Shown here: piece after piece, positions 27,761 through 36,975 of the stretch | Layout: each line of letters starts with the position of its first letter | How positions within the stretch are numbered: the first letter of the stretch is position 1 | Assembly (NCBI RefSeq): GCF_005893125.1 | Contig: NZ_VCJS01000022.1 | Location: 1-64,000 of the forward strand | Length of the DNA: 64,000 nt | Direction: 5' to 3' | From: Nonomuraea basaltis | GTDB taxonomy: Bacteria > Actinomycetota > Actinomycetes > Streptosporangiales > Streptosporangiaceae | Translations under genes and position numbers: made by a program | Notes under the pieces: generated by a model | The model's input: only the letters and a program-made list of their open reading frames with translations | Told to the model about the DNA's origin: nothing | Database searches by the model: none

Positions 27761-30442
27761 TTACTTGGGCCCGGGAGTAGGCCCACCGGTGGGAGCCGTC
27801 GGAGAGTGCGAGATCGTCGGCAGGGGCGCCGGCCTGAATGAATCGGTGATGCCGCTCGCCAAGGTCGTGGTCACCGTCGTCGCCGCGGCGATGAGCACCG
27901 CGGTGAGCGGCGCGGCGAGCGCGCGGATGCTCCGTACGCTGCGAATCTTGGCCCACGGCTCCTCGGCCAGGCGCATCAGCCGCCATTCCCAGAACAGCCC
28001 GAGGCCGATGGCGAAAAGCGCCGTCTCACCGGACACGACCGCCAGGAGTGTGAACTTCTCGCCTGTGTCCAACTCGGCGCCGGTGAACTGCGTGAACTTG
28101 GTGGAGATCTGGACCGCGACCCCGGCGAGCAGCAGGTTCAGCGCCTTGGCCAGCGGCTGGTCACCGCGAACACGCGGGTAGAAGAAGCCGAAGACGAAGC
28201 CGAACGCGGGCATCGTCAGCAGGGTGCGGCAGGCGTACAGGATCGCGAAGGGGTTGTCACCGAGCGGCCACTGGTGGACCAGGGCCAGCGGCAGGGTCAG
28301 GACGAGCCCGACGCCGGCCCCGATCAGCCCGTTCTCCCACGGGGGCCGTCCGGCGGTCGTGGCGAAGGCGAGGTCGGGATCGATCGGGGCCCCGTTCGTG
28401 TCCGCGATGGCCTGCTCCAGCGATCTGCGCTGCTCTTCGTAGTCGGTCACGGAAACCTCGCCGGAGGCTATCCGGCCGCGTCCCGTGCGGAAGAGGTCCC
28501 TCTCCGCGGACTGCATGAACCTGCGCCGGATCGCGGCCTGGATCGCCGACCGGTGGGCCGGCGGCGAGGTGATGACCAGGCTGGGCGCCCGCAGCGCGGC
28601 AGGTCCGGACAGCAGCCAGGCGAGCGCCGCCCAGGCCAGCAGCGAGGAGATCCCCACCCCGCCCAGCGTCGGTGCCAGGTAGAGCGTCATCAGGACCAGC
28701 ACAGACGTGGCGTACGCCTCCGGTTTGATGATCGCGTCCGGACTTCGACCGAGCCGGCAGAGCCGGATAACGAGGAAGACGAGGACGGCGATCGGCAAGG
28801 CGAACGGGAGAAAGTCGGCGAGCGGGGCGGTGCCGACCTGCTCTGGGCTTGACACGAAGATGGCAGAGAGGGCGACCATGGCGGCCAGGCATAGGAACGC
28901 GTCCTGAACGGACCATCGTCCCGTGCTCACCGCCAGCCCCGATGCCAGCACCGCCCACCAGAGCAGGTGCACGACGACGATCACAACATAGCCGAAGGAG
29001 TCCGGCAGAAGTTCCGCCCGCAGGAACAGAACCACCGAGAGTCCGAGCGCGGCCAGCGCCGCGGAGGGTAGTGCCCACGCGCGCCGACCAGGCAGGAACA
29101 GCAGCGCCAGGACAAGCGCGAGCAGCGACGCGGCCGCCCAGGTGGCGGTGCCCTCCGTGAAGACCAGGATCCAGCCCGCCGTCACGATCCCGGCAAGCAG
29201 GGCGATGGCGGAGGCGAGCGGCATCCACCGGGATAACGACCAGCGCGGCGGGCCGAGACGCCGGAGGGCGTGATGCACGGCTATCCCGGCCAGGAGCAGC
29301 TGGCCACTCATCCCCACGAGTTCCTGGTCAAGCCACCGGTTCCACCAGAGCAGCGCGAACACCGTGAAGGCCGCCACCAGGATCCAGTTGAGGCGGCGCC
29401 GCCACCACGCGCGGCCGAGCGCCCGGGCCAGCATGAGGGCCAGAGCGAGCGAGGTCACCCCCAGCAGCACGGCGTTCACGACGTCACTGGGGTCCTGCTC
29501 TGCTGCCGCCTGGGCCACGGGCGGCAGCGTGCCGCCCCCCAGATATGAGCTGAGCTCTTCGGCCGAGGGAACGTCTTCGACCGATATCAGGGCGATACGC
29601 GTGGTCGTCTGCCCGGCCAGGTCGAGGGAGCCGAGTCGCAGCGTGGCCGGGATCTGTCCGGAAACGCCCGCGACAGTCCATCCGGCGAGCGAGACGTGGA
29701 CCGTGTACGTCTCGAAAGGCGGGTCGGACGTCGCAGGATCAGACGTATCCGACTCATCCGACTCCGTCAGCTCCAGCCCGATCAGTGGGCTGCTGTGCAG
29801 ATACTGGCTGTATCCGATGGCGGTGAGGGTGACGAGGACGCTGCCATCAGGCCCGGGCGAGCTCAGCTTCGGGGGATGGAAGTACGTCCCGTAGTAGTAG
29901 GAGGAACCGTCGGTGTCTATCTGCCCGAACGCGGACTGGACGAAGTCGGTGAGGTCCGGGAGGTCTTTGGCGGAGCGGAGGTCCTTCAGCGCCGGGTCGG
30001 TCCGGCTGAGCCGTACCGTGTGCACGATGCTCACCTTGACGAACGCCGCATCCGGCGCGGGAGGGGCGACGGTGGAGTTCTCGCTCGTCTCCTTCTTGAA
30101 GGGGAACGTGGCCACCTCGGCACCCGTCGCAGGCGCAACGCTGACCTGGGATCTGGCGGTCCGCCGGGGGTGCCCGGGCCGCCACCACGAATCCACTTCG
30201 ACGGCGGCCGGGGCCTGCGCGACGGTGATGCACGTGGGGACGGGTCCGGGAGTCGCCCTCCAGGCTGACTCACCCAGCGTGACGGCGAGGCAGGACGGCG
30301 CGGGCTCCGGCGGATCCGACGAGACCGGCGCCATCTCGACGGCGGCCCAGACGTAGACGCCGAGCGTCGCCAGCGCGAACGCTGAGGCAAGGGCGGTGCG
30401 GCCGAGCCGCGCCCTGGAGAAGGTGCGGCTCCTAGCGGTCAC
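27761..30442 (-). CDS. DUF6185 family polytopic membrane protein
   Basis: About 893 residues. An N-terminal helix (about 12-35) is followed by a large extracytoplasmic region (about 40-330), then some twelve or more membrane helices with a cytoplasmic charged segment near 640-720. The C-terminal block YEEQRRSLEQAIADTNGAPIDPDLAFATT and the Pro/Gly-rich tail match the DUF6185 pattern as I recall it. Function unknown. The start is uncertain: a GTG at 30442 gives a normal short cytoplasmic N-terminus but has no clear Shine-Dalgarno; an ATG at 30604 would add 54 unlikely residues. Confidence 0.75.
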   Translation of the reverse strand: MTARSRTFSRARLGRTALASAFALATLGVYVWAAVEMAPVSSDPPEPAPSCLAVTLGESAWRATPGPVPTCITVAQAPAAVEVDSWWRPGHPRRTARSQVSVAPATGAEVATFPFKKETSENSTVAPPAPDAAFVKVSIVHTVRLSRTDPALKDLRSAKDLPDLTDFVQSAFGQIDTDGSSYYYGTYFHPPKLSSPGPDGSVLVTLTAIGYSQYLHSSPLIGLELTESDESDTSDPATSDPPFETYTVHVSLAGWTVAGVSGQIPATLRLGSLDLAGQTTTRIALISVEDVPSAEELSSYLGGGTLPPVAQAAAEQDPSDVVNAVLLGVTSLALALMLARALGRAWWRRRLNWILVAAFTVFALLWWNRWLDQELVGMSGQLLLAGIAVHHALRRLGPPRWSLSRWMPLASAIALLAGIVTAGWILVFTEGTATWAAASLLALVLALLFLPGRRAWALPSAALAALGLSVVLFLRAELLPDSFGYVVIVVVHLLWWAVLASGLAVSTGRWSVQDAFLCLAAMVALSAIFVSSPEQVGTAPLADFLPFALPIAVLVFLVIRLCRLGRSPDAIIKPEAYATSVLVLMTLYLAPTLGGVGISSLLAWAALAWLLSGPAALRAPSLVITSPPAHRSAIQAAIRRRFMQSAERDLFRTGRGRIASGEVSVTDYEEQRRSLEQAIADTNGAPIDPDLAFATTAGRPPWENGLIGAGVGLVLTLPLALVHQWPLGDNPFAILYACRTLLTMPAFGFVFGFFYPRVRGDQPLAKALNLLLAGVAVQISTKFTQFTGAELDTGEKFTLLAVVSGETALFAIGLGLFWEWRLMRLAEEPWAKIRSVRSIRALAAPLTAVLIAAATTVTTTLASGITDSFRPAPLPTISHSPTAPTGGPTPGPK

Positions 30443-30575
30443 GCTGTCAATGCTCGGACGCCTCAGGGGCGACAATCCAGTGCGTACGCTGAACTGTGAT
30501 ACTTCCGGACGAACTCGCCTGGCTGGGGCCCGGCACCTTGATCGAGACCTTGCCACCCCACCCGGTGTACCGGCC

Positions 30576-30707
30576 TGCGGTCCCTGGCTCGGCGGGATCG
30601 CCATCGGCGCCGGGTTCGGCTATCGCTCGCCGCTGTGGGTGAGCGCGCTGCTCGTGCTGGTCGCGCTGGCCCTGGCCGGCGTGGCCGTGGCTGACCTGGT
30701 GCTTCAC
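30576..30707 (+). pseudogene. C-terminal fragment of an MFS transporter
   Basis: Reading GPWLGGIAIGAGFGYRSPLW followed by a leucine/valine-rich helix is typical of the last two helices of DHA1-type drug transporters. Nothing of the rest of the gene remains. The fragment precedes an AraC remnant on the same strand; MFS and AraC genes are often neighbours. Confidence 0.5.
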
Positions 30708-30754
30708 CTGGGCGGCGCGTCCTGGTTCCTGCTGTATGACCTAATCTTGCCGGT

Positions 30755-31340
30755 ATGCAGCTGGTCAGGGACTTGAACGGCATGCAGTTGGCCGTGCTCA
30801 GGCCGGCGTCCGGCGGGTTTCCCCGGCACAGCCACGACGAGTACGTGATCAGCACCAACCTGTACGGCCGCGAGGCGGTGCGCCTGGATCGCGCCTCGTT
30901 CGACGTCGACCTGGACGAGGTGACCGTTTACAACCCCGGCCAGGTCCAGTGCGGCCCGCGACCTGCCGGTCGGCGGCGACCCGGCACTGATCGAGGAACG
31001 GCTGACGCTGGTCCTGCTCCACCTGCTCGACCGAGCCGCCGGCAAGTCAGGCCACGAGATCAGTGACGTGTCCGTTGACGCCAGGATCGGCGCCGTACTC
31101 GACCGGCTGCGCGGGGACCTGTCGCCCCACCGTCCCTGGCCGACCTCGCCGAAGGCGCCGGGATGTCCCGTGAGCACCTCATCCGGTCGTTCACCAGGGC
31201 CACCGGCTGCCCGCCGTACGCCTGGCACCTCCAGGCAAGGCTGGCCGAGGGACGCCGCCGGCCCCGCCACGGCCAGGCGGTCGCCGACGTGGCGCACGCC
31301 CTGGGGTTCGCCGACCTGCCGGCCGACATGCTGCGGCCCG
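30755..31340 (+). pseudogene. Frameshifted AraC-family regulator
   Basis: Three blocks in different frames make up one AraC protein. Block 1 (30755 to about 30950) is the cupin-like sensor start MQLVRDLNGMQLAVLRPASG with HSHDEYVI. Block 2 (about 30955-31130) is a helical linker, DPALIEERLTLVLLHLLDRA. Block 3 (about 31133-31330) is the AraC HTH, LADLAEGAGMSREHLIRSF. At least two indels, and probably a deletion in the sensor domain, separate them. The second HTH then loses its end and runs into a recombinase fragment. Confidence 0.65.
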
Positions 31341-31379
31341 CCGTGCTGTCCGGGGTGGAGCGGCTGCTGGAGGGGCCGC

Positions 31380-31562
31380 CCCCGAGCAGGCCTGCCCCCC
31401 GGGCACCGGGACGCCGACGCGGCCGGCCAGGAGCGATGACCCCGGAGGCGGTCGAGACGGCGCGGCGGATGCACGCGTCCGGCGAGCACACGGCCGCCGA
31501 GATCGCCCGCACGCTCGGGGTGTCCCGCGCGACGCTCTACCGCCACCTGGCCGATGAATTTC
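31380..31562 (+). pseudogene. C-terminal HTH fragment of a serine recombinase (resolvase/invertase)
   Basis: In the frame that carries the broken AraC HTH, the sequence changes to GRRRGRPGAMTPEAVETARR then EIARTLGVSRATLYRHLAD. This is the typical C-terminal DNA-binding tail of Tn3-type resolvases and invertases. The catalytic domain is absent. It may mark the scar of a mobile element at this junction. Confidence 0.55.
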
Positions 31563-31608
31563 GAGACACAATTCGCGACACTATTGAGACACCAGCTTGC
31601 CGACGTGA

Positions 31609-32061
31609 TCAGCGCAGCAGGGGAAGCCGTCCGGTGAGGCGCTCCACGGCGGGACGCGGGCCGAAGAGGCTGACGGCGTAGTAGGACGGCTCCTCGGTAC
31701 GGGCCAGCGCGGCCAGGTAGTCGTCGTACGCGTCCGCGCGCTGGGCGATGTCGGCCATGTCGGAGACGATCAGGTCCGCCTCGGCGGCCGCGTCGTGCCT
31801 GATCCGGCGCACGACTGCGGCAGGGGCGGCCAGCACCGCGCATCCCGTCCACGGCAGCCCGGCGTGCGCGAGCCCCGAGGCGTCCACGCCGCCCGAGCCG
31901 ACGATCGCCGGCACCGCGACTCCCACGGAGGCGGCCAGGCAGGCGGCGGCGTTGGCCTGCAGCCCGCGCGGCAGGTCACGGTCGATCACGATCGCCCACT
32001 TGACCGGGAGCTCCTTGGTGGGCAGGTCGCCGCGGCGGTCGAGTTCGGTGAGCACGCTCAT
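31609..32061 (-). CDS. DUF2000 family protein
   Basis: 150 residues; the DUF2000 core is visible as KWAIVIDRDLPRGLQANAAA, IVGSGGVDASG, and the closing PSYYAVSLFGPRPAVERLTG. The fold is related to peptidyl-tRNA hydrolase 2, but members have no established activity. ATG at 32061 with a GGAGAAGGG region upstream. It is divergent from an Lrp/AsnC gene across 114 bp, so it is the probable target of that regulator. Confidence 0.88.
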   Translation of the reverse strand: MSVLTELDRRGDLPTKELPVKWAIVIDRDLPRGLQANAAACLAASVGVAVPAIVGSGGVDASGLAHAGLPWTGCAVLAAPAAVVRRIRHDAAAEADLIVSDMADIAQRADAYDDYLAALARTEEPSYYAVSLFGPRPAVERLTGRLPLLR

Positions 32062-32138
32062 CTACAGGTCCCTTCTCCGAAGTTCTCACAGCAGACTCAC
32101 GCCTATACCGTTGCTCCATCAACTCGAAAGCTCAAATG

Positions 32139-32153
32139 CCGAAGGAAGTTCGG
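32139..32153. promoter_or_regulatory. Possible Lrp/AsnC site
   Basis: CCGAA-N5-TTCGG inverted repeat in the gap between the DUF2000 and Lrp genes. A partial copy (CCGAAGTTC) lies about 65 bp further left. Spacing fits a dimer half-site arrangement, but the repeat is short. Confidence 0.35.
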
Positions 32154-32175
32154 AAGTCCGTGCGAAGATGGGCCC

Positions 32176-32670
32176 GTGGACGAACTTGATACGGCGATCC
32201 TCGTCGAGCTGCAGCGCGACGGCCGCCAGACCAACCGAGAGCTGGCCGAGCGCATCGGCATCGCGCCCTCGACCTGCCTGGAGCGGGTGCGCTCGCTGCG
32301 CGCGAACGGCGTGATCGAGGGCTTCCACGCCGAGGTCAACCTGGACGCCGTCGGCCGCCCGGTCCAGGCGCTGATCAGCGTGCGGCTGCATCCCAAGATC
32401 CGCGAGGCCGTCGAGGGCTTCCGCGACTACGTCGCCGCCCTGCCCGAGACGCTCGCCGTCTTCGTCGTGTCGGGCGGGGACGACTTCATCATCCAGGTGG
32501 GCGTGCGCGACGCGGGCCACCTGCGTGACTTCGTCCTCGACCACGTCGCGCGCCACCGCAACATCGCCGACGTCCGCACCTCGCTGGTCTACGACCACAT
32601 TCGCAAGACGTCGGTCGAGGTGCTCCCGCCGCAGGCGCCCACGCGTCCGCGTACTGGCCGCAAACGTTAA
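32176..32670 (+). CDS. Lrp/AsnC family transcriptional regulator
   Basis: 164 residues; N-terminal winged helix (LDTAILVELQRDGRQTNREL then IGIAPSTCLERVRSL) and a C-terminal RAM/AsnC ligand domain (about 65-145). A basic tail PRTGRKR ends it. GTG start at 32176, which begins right at the domain. It probably senses an amino acid or related ligand and controls the divergent DUF2000 gene. Confidence 0.93.
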   Translation: MDELDTAILVELQRDGRQTNRELAERIGIAPSTCLERVRSLRANGVIEGFHAEVNLDAVGRPVQALISVRLHPKIREAVEGFRDYVAALPETLAVFVVSGGDDFIIQVGVRDAGHLRDFVLDHVARHRNIADVRTSLVYDHIRKTSVEVLPPQAPTRPRTGRKR

Positions 32671-32819
32671 ATAGGTGGTGGCCGAATGGGCGGCGCGGTT
32701 ACCTTCGTGATCGTGCGAACCCGCGGCTCACCGTACGGAATCGACCGACGGCGACGCGATGGTCACCGGGCACCGTCCTCAAGCCCTCAGATGATCGCGA
32801 GCCGCGGGATCCCACGCTC

Positions 32820-33779
32820 TCACCGGCCGGCGAAGGCGTCGAGCGCCGCGAAGATCTCCTTCCGCATGGTCTCGCTGCCGGTGTGCCCGGAGTCCTCCAC
32901 CACGACGAGCCGGGCGTCCGGCCACACCTGGGCCAGCTCCCACGCCGTGATGAGCGGACCGCTCATGTCCATGCGACCGTGGATCAGCACGCCGGGGATC
33001 CCGGCCAGCCGTCCCGCCTCGCGCAGCAGCACGCCCTCCTCCAGCCAGGCGGCGTTGGAGAAATAGTGGGCGCAGATCCGCACGAAGGCCAGCAGCGCGT
33101 CCGGCGGCCGGTCGCTGTAGGAGCCCGGCTTGCCGTTGGTCTCCTGGGAGATCAGCGCGTCCTCCCACGCCGTCCAGTCGTGGGCCGCCTTCGCACGCAC
33201 CTCCGGGTCGGGGCCGGCCATGAGCCGCGAGTACGCCGCCAGCAGCGCGAACGTGTCGCCGTCCCGGTCGGCCTCGGGCACGCCCTGCCGAAACCGCTCC
33301 CACTCCTCGGGGAAGAACCGGCCGGAGCCGCGGTAGAGCCAGTCGATCTCGGTGCGGCGGGTCATCGTCACGGCGACGATGACCATCTCCGACACGCGGT
33401 CGGGATGTGCCTCGGCGTAGGCCAGCATCAGCGTCGAGCCCCACGAGCCGCCGTACAGCAGCCACCTGTCGATGCCGAGGTGCTCGCGCAGGCGCTCCAT
33501 GTCGGCGATGAGGTGGTGCGTGGTGTTGGTGCTCAGGTCGGTCGCCGGGTCGCCGGCGTGCGGGCGGCTGCGGCCGCAGTTGCGCTGGTCGAACAGGACG
33601 ATCCGGTAGCGCTCAGGGTCGAACGTGCGCCGCGCGCCGGTCGAGCAGCCCGAGCCCGGCCCGCCGTGCACGACGAGCGCGGGCTTGCCCTCGGGGTTGC
33701 CGCAGACCTCCCAGTAGACGAGGTTGCCGTCGCCGGTGTCGAGCAGGCCGTGGTCGTAGGGCTCGATCGGGGGATACAA
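32820..33779 (-). CDS. pip: Prolyl aminopeptidase
   Basis: 319 residues, S33 alpha/beta hydrolase that releases N-terminal proline from peptides. The HGGPGSG oxyanion motif, DQRNCGRS, the nucleophile Ser112 in GGSWGSTL, the Asp of GRMDMSGP and the His of DSGHTGSE are all present. Length is normal for the family. The start is a TTG at 33779 with AGAGGAG 6 nt upstream; no ATG is available before the conserved YPPIEPYDHG. A palindrome lies 20 bp upstream. Confidence 0.93.
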   Translation of the reverse strand: MYPPIEPYDHGLLDTGDGNLVYWEVCGNPEGKPALVVHGGPGSGCSTGARRTFDPERYRIVLFDQRNCGRSRPHAGDPATDLSTNTTHHLIADMERLREHLGIDRWLLYGGSWGSTLMLAYAEAHPDRVSEMVIVAVTMTRRTEIDWLYRGSGRFFPEEWERFRQGVPEADRDGDTFALLAAYSRLMAGPDPEVRAKAAHDWTAWEDALISQETNGKPGSYSDRPPDALLAFVRICAHYFSNAAWLEEGVLLREAGRLAGIPGVLIHGRMDMSGPLITAWELAQVWPDARLVVVEDSGHTGSETMRKEIFAALDAFAGR

Positions 33780-33799
33780 GCGGGCTCCTCTCCGCGAAA

Positions 33800-33817
33800 A
33801 TGTAACAGCGCTTACAT
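33800..33817. promoter_or_regulatory. ATGTAA-N6-TTACAT palindrome upstream of pip
   Basis: Perfect inverted repeat in the 46-bp gap upstream of the pip gene, the right size for a TetR- or GntR-type dimer. No adjacent regulator gene claims it. Confidence 0.45.
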
Positions 33818-33825
33818 GTTAGCCG

Positions 33826-34389
33826 TCACTTCGCCGACTTGAGCTCCTCCAGATACTCCTTCAGCGGCTTCAGCCCGACGTCCGCGCGCCGCTCGTCCAC
33901 CTGGGCCTCGTTCTCGATCGGGGTGCGGGGCCGCCATCGGCCCTGCTGATCGGTCTCCCACTGCGTGCCGTACACCTGAGGCTTCTTCTCCGCCACCCGC
34001 ACCCGGTCCACCAGAAAGGCCAGGTCGGACGGGTCCGCGTCATCTTTCTCCACAGCCTGCCGCATCAGCTCCAAGCCTCGCCGCTGCAGGTCGAGGTCGA
34101 GGTCGGCGTGCTGGATCAGCGCCCAGGCGGCGTGCGCGCCGTCCTTGCCGACCAGGGCGTATCCCGGCCAGCCGTGCGCGTCGAGGATCTGGCGCATGCG
34201 GTCGGTGTTGGCCTTCTCGACGCGATCCCAGTCCGCCTCGGACGCCTCCAGGGTCCTGACCTCCTGGTCGACCTTCAACATCTGCAGCAGCTCGGCACGT
34301 AACTTCGGGTTGGCAGGAGGGTCGTCGCCGCCGCCGCAGGCCGCGACCAACATGAACGCGGCGAGCAGCCACGCCGGCAGTGCGCGCAT
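33826..34389 (-). CDS. DUF6624 family lipoprotein
   Basis: 187 residues. A lipoprotein signal peptide with the lipobox LVAAC (Cys18) is followed by a helical DUF6624 domain: LRAELLQMLKVDQEVR, then HGWPGYALVGKDGAHAAWAL and the closing VYGTQWETDQQGRWRPRPI-like stretch. The family is widespread beside varied genes and has no known activity. Predicted to sit on the outer face of the membrane. It precedes the pip gene on the same strand and lies 27 bp after a secreted-protein gene. Confidence 0.85.
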   Translation of the reverse strand: MRALPAWLLAAFMLVAACGGGDDPPANPKLRAELLQMLKVDQEVRTLEASEADWDRVEKANTDRMRQILDAHGWPGYALVGKDGAHAAWALIQHADLDLDLQRRGLELMRQAVEKDDADPSDLAFLVDRVRVAEKKPQVYGTQWETDQQGRWRPRTPIENEAQVDERRADVGLKPLKEYLEELKSAK

Positions 34390-34416
34390 CCGGTCCTTCT
34401 GCCTGGCCTCTTCAGA

Positions 34417-35199
34417 TCACGCTACCTTGGCGGACGGCACGGCCCAGGTGTTGCACGAACCCGGATCGCCGGTGGCGAACCCGCGCTTGGCCCAGGCCCT
34501 GACGGTGCTCGTCTTGCCGTACCAGCGCTCCTCGCCGGGCTCGTCACCCGCGAGGAGGCGCACGAGCTCGTTCCAGTCCTTCGTCGTCCTGCCCTCCATC
34601 GGCCACACGCTCTTCATGAAGGCGGCGCCGAGGCATTCGGTCTGGAGGCTCAGGCGGCGCTCCTGCTCGTACATCTCGGCCTTTTTGCCGTAGCGCAATT
34701 TCTCGTAACCGTCGAAGATTCCCACGAGCTTCTGCACGTGGTAGCCGTACATGGAGGCCGCCGTGTTGAACAGCCACAGATCGGAAGGGTCGTTCAGCCA
34801 ATCCTTGCCGAGCTGGAAGACCAGCGTGTCAGTGCGCTCGCAATACCAGGCCTGGGAATTCTCCTTTCCCACCTCGAAGCCGCAGTACTTCTTGGGAATC
34901 CGATCCATGTGCCGCACCTTGACCTTCTTGTAACTCAGGCCGGCGTTCGTCAGGTGCTGCTCCCACGTGGTTTCCAGGCAGGCGATGACCGCGTCCAGGT
35001 AGGCGCGCGCCTGTGTGCGGTTGTTGGGCTTGAGCTGCGGCTCCTTGCACGTGGTCGCGGGCAGTGGGTCCGTTTCGTAGAGCGGGTTGGCGGTGAGGTC
35101 GGAGTCTTTCACCGGGTATGCCGCCGACTGCGCGGTGGCCGTACCGGCGATCGGCGCCATGAGGGCGCACGTCAGCACCGCGATCTTGAGAAGTTTCAC
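34417..35199 (-). CDS. Secreted YpfJ-like neutral zinc metallopeptidase homolog, catalytic motif lost
   Basis: 260 residues: a signal peptide to about TATAQ (residue 24), then a domain with the layout of YpfJ/neutral zinc metallopeptidases. It has paired Cys (CKEP...C; YCGF...YCER), the Tyr-rich region before the active site, and the tail of the helix YGYHVQKLVGIF. The family motif HEFGHHVQ reads ASMYGYHVQ here, so the first metal His and the catalytic Glu are missing. It is probably non-enzymatic. GTG start at 35199. It is cotranscribed with the downstream DUF6624 lipoprotein gene. Confidence 0.65.
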   Translation of the reverse strand: MKLLKIAVLTCALMAPIAGTATAQSAAYPVKDSDLTANPLYETDPLPATTCKEPQLKPNNRTQARAYLDAVIACLETTWEQHLTNAGLSYKKVKVRHMDRIPKKYCGFEVGKENSQAWYCERTDTLVFQLGKDWLNDPSDLWLFNTAASMYGYHVQKLVGIFDGYEKLRYGKKAEMYEQERRLSLQTECLGAAFMKSVWPMEGRTTKDWNELVRLLAGDEPGEERWYGKTSTVRAWAKRGFATGDPGSCNTWAVPSAKVA

Positions 35200-35343
35200 G
35201 ACGTGTGAGAATAGGGGCCGCCGGTAAAGAGCGCTAGATGCGCGGCTCCGGCGACCCCCGACAAGACTCGTCCCATTGCCGTTCTGTCGGACCGGCCTGT
35301 CAAACTCGGCCCCGGATCGTTCACGTCACACGAAAGGGTCCGT

Positions 35344-36393
35344 ATGAGCACGCCATCTCCCACGTCCGCCCGGTCGGACGTACACGTGAGCTATCACCAG
35401 ATGCTGGTAGCGGAGCCGACGGGCGCGAACGCCCCGAGCCACGCCCCCAACGGCCTGACGGCGTCGGCCCCTGGGGCCGCCGTGATCCTGACGGGCATCC
35501 ACACCGGGGTCGTCGACGTCACCGTGGAGCTCGCCGCCACGGCTCCTCCCGCCACCGCCCCCGGCGGATGGGACGAGGTGGAGGACGTGGAGCTGATCAG
35601 CTTCACGGGCGAGATGCGGCTGTCGGGCCTCATGGGCGACCTGCCGGAGGCACTGCCCGTGCTCACGCCGCTGGGACCCGGCCGCTACGGCATGCGGGTT
35701 CACGCACGCGGCCGCGACCTCGACCCCACCGCCGTGCCGAGTGTGCCGTTCGAGTTCTACCTGGTCACCGTCTGGCCCATCGACGTCGGGCCCGAGGCGT
35801 GCGCCAAGCTGGGAGTGGGCGTCGCCCAGGAGCTGGGACTGCCCGACAAGGTGACCGAGATACGCCGCAGGGCCCAGGAGCACGCCCGGCCGCAGGACGA
35901 GCCGGGCCGCATCGCCCGCGAGCAGCTGCGTCCCCTGCCGCCCACGCCCGTGCGGGCCGTGGCCATGGCGTCTGAGCACCGGTTACGCATCGTCAACCCG
36001 CACCAGGACACCGCGACGGACCCGGAGCTGCCCGAGGGGCTGGTCGCCGCCGCTCCCGACGCGCTGGTCATCAGGACGGTCAAGCGCCGGGGCGCGGTGG
36101 GGGTGCACGTGCGGTGGGAGCCCTCCCCGCCGCGCGGGCCGGTCACGGCCTGGGACGAGGTCGAGGAGATCGAGTTCATCACGACGACCGGTGTCATGCG
36201 GATCCCGGGCCGGTCCACCGACGGCGAGGAACCGCCGAATCTGACCTACCAGGGAGCTGGCCGCTACGGCATGCAGGTCCACGGCCGTGCCCGGCGGGGC
36301 GAGCGGTTGTCGAACCGTCCGGGCGAGTCGTACCTGCTGGTGGTGTGGCCGATCGCGTTGGGAGCGCGGGCGTTTGTCGGTGGCCCGTTCTAA
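35344..36393 (+). CDS. Hypothetical protein with two tandem copies of one domain
   Basis: 349 residues, no signal peptide or membrane helix. Two homologous halves (about 13-142 and 213-346) share WDEVEDVELISFTGEMR / WDEVEEIEFITTTGVMR, LGPGRYGMRVHARGRD / GAGRYGMQVHGRARR and FYLVTVWPI / SYLLVVWPI. A helical linker (about 150-205) joins them. The repeat looks like a beta-rich domain; I do not recognise the family. ATG at 35344. The MmcQ-like gene begins 11 bp after its stop, so they may form an operon. Confidence 0.75.
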   Translation: MSTPSPTSARSDVHVSYHQMLVAEPTGANAPSHAPNGLTASAPGAAVILTGIHTGVVDVTVELAATAPPATAPGGWDEVEDVELISFTGEMRLSGLMGDLPEALPVLTPLGPGRYGMRVHARGRDLDPTAVPSVPFEFYLVTVWPIDVGPEACAKLGVGVAQELGLPDKVTEIRRRAQEHARPQDEPGRIAREQLRPLPPTPVRAVAMASEHRLRIVNPHQDTATDPELPEGLVAAAPDALVIRTVKRRGAVGVHVRWEPSPPRGPVTAWDEVEEIEFITTTGVMRIPGRSTDGEEPPNLTYQGAGRYGMQVHGRARRGERLSNRPGESYLLVVWPIALGARAFVGGPF

Positions 36394-36403
36394 GCTGCCG
36401 AGC

Positions 36404-36799
36404 ATGGCCGGCAGTTGGACGGATACGGACGTCGAGCAGGTGCGGGGGCGGGTGGCCGAGCTGGTCGCCGGGCTTCCCGGGGTGGTCGCGGAGGACTCGT
36501 TCGGGCACGTCGGGTTCATGCTGGGCCGCAAGCGCATCGCGTGGTTGCTCATCGACCACCACGGGGACGGGCGGCTGGCGTTGTGCGTGAAGGCGCCGCC
36601 GGGCGAGCTGGATACGCTGCTCGCCGCCGACCCCGCACGCTACTTCCGCCCCGCCTACGTCAAGTCCTGGGTCGGCGTCGAGATGCACGAGGTCGAGCCG
36701 GACTGGTCCGAGATCGCCTCGCTGCTGGAGCAGGCGTGGCGGATGACCGCGGGCAAGCGCGCCGTCGCCGCGTACGACGCCGAGCACCCAGGCCCCTGA
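36404..36799 (+). CDS. MmcQ/YjbR family protein
   Basis: 131 residues with the YjbR (CyaY-like) fold pattern: VRGRVAELVAGLPGVVAEDS, HVGFMLGRKRIAWLLIDHH, LALCVKAPPGE and YVKSWVGVEM. Family members are called DNA-binding proteins from structure, but the role is poorly known. ATG at 36404, 11 bp after the previous stop. Confidence 0.88.
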   Translation: MAGSWTDTDVEQVRGRVAELVAGLPGVVAEDSFGHVGFMLGRKRIAWLLIDHHGDGRLALCVKAPPGELDTLLAADPARYFRPAYVKSWVGVEMHEVEPDWSEIASLLEQAWRMTAGKRAVAAYDAEHPGP

Positions 36800-36975
36800 T
36801 CAACCGGCCGCCCCCTTTGCGTGGTCGAGACCGGGCGAGCTTCTCTCCAGCCCCAGAATCACCAGTTAACCCGGCAAACCTCGAAGCGGCCCAGCAACAT
36901 GTACAAACCTGTGGCCCCGCCGCTGACGCCCCCACGGCCGAGCACCGAGACCCGCGAGGCCGGAGGAGTGACAGA

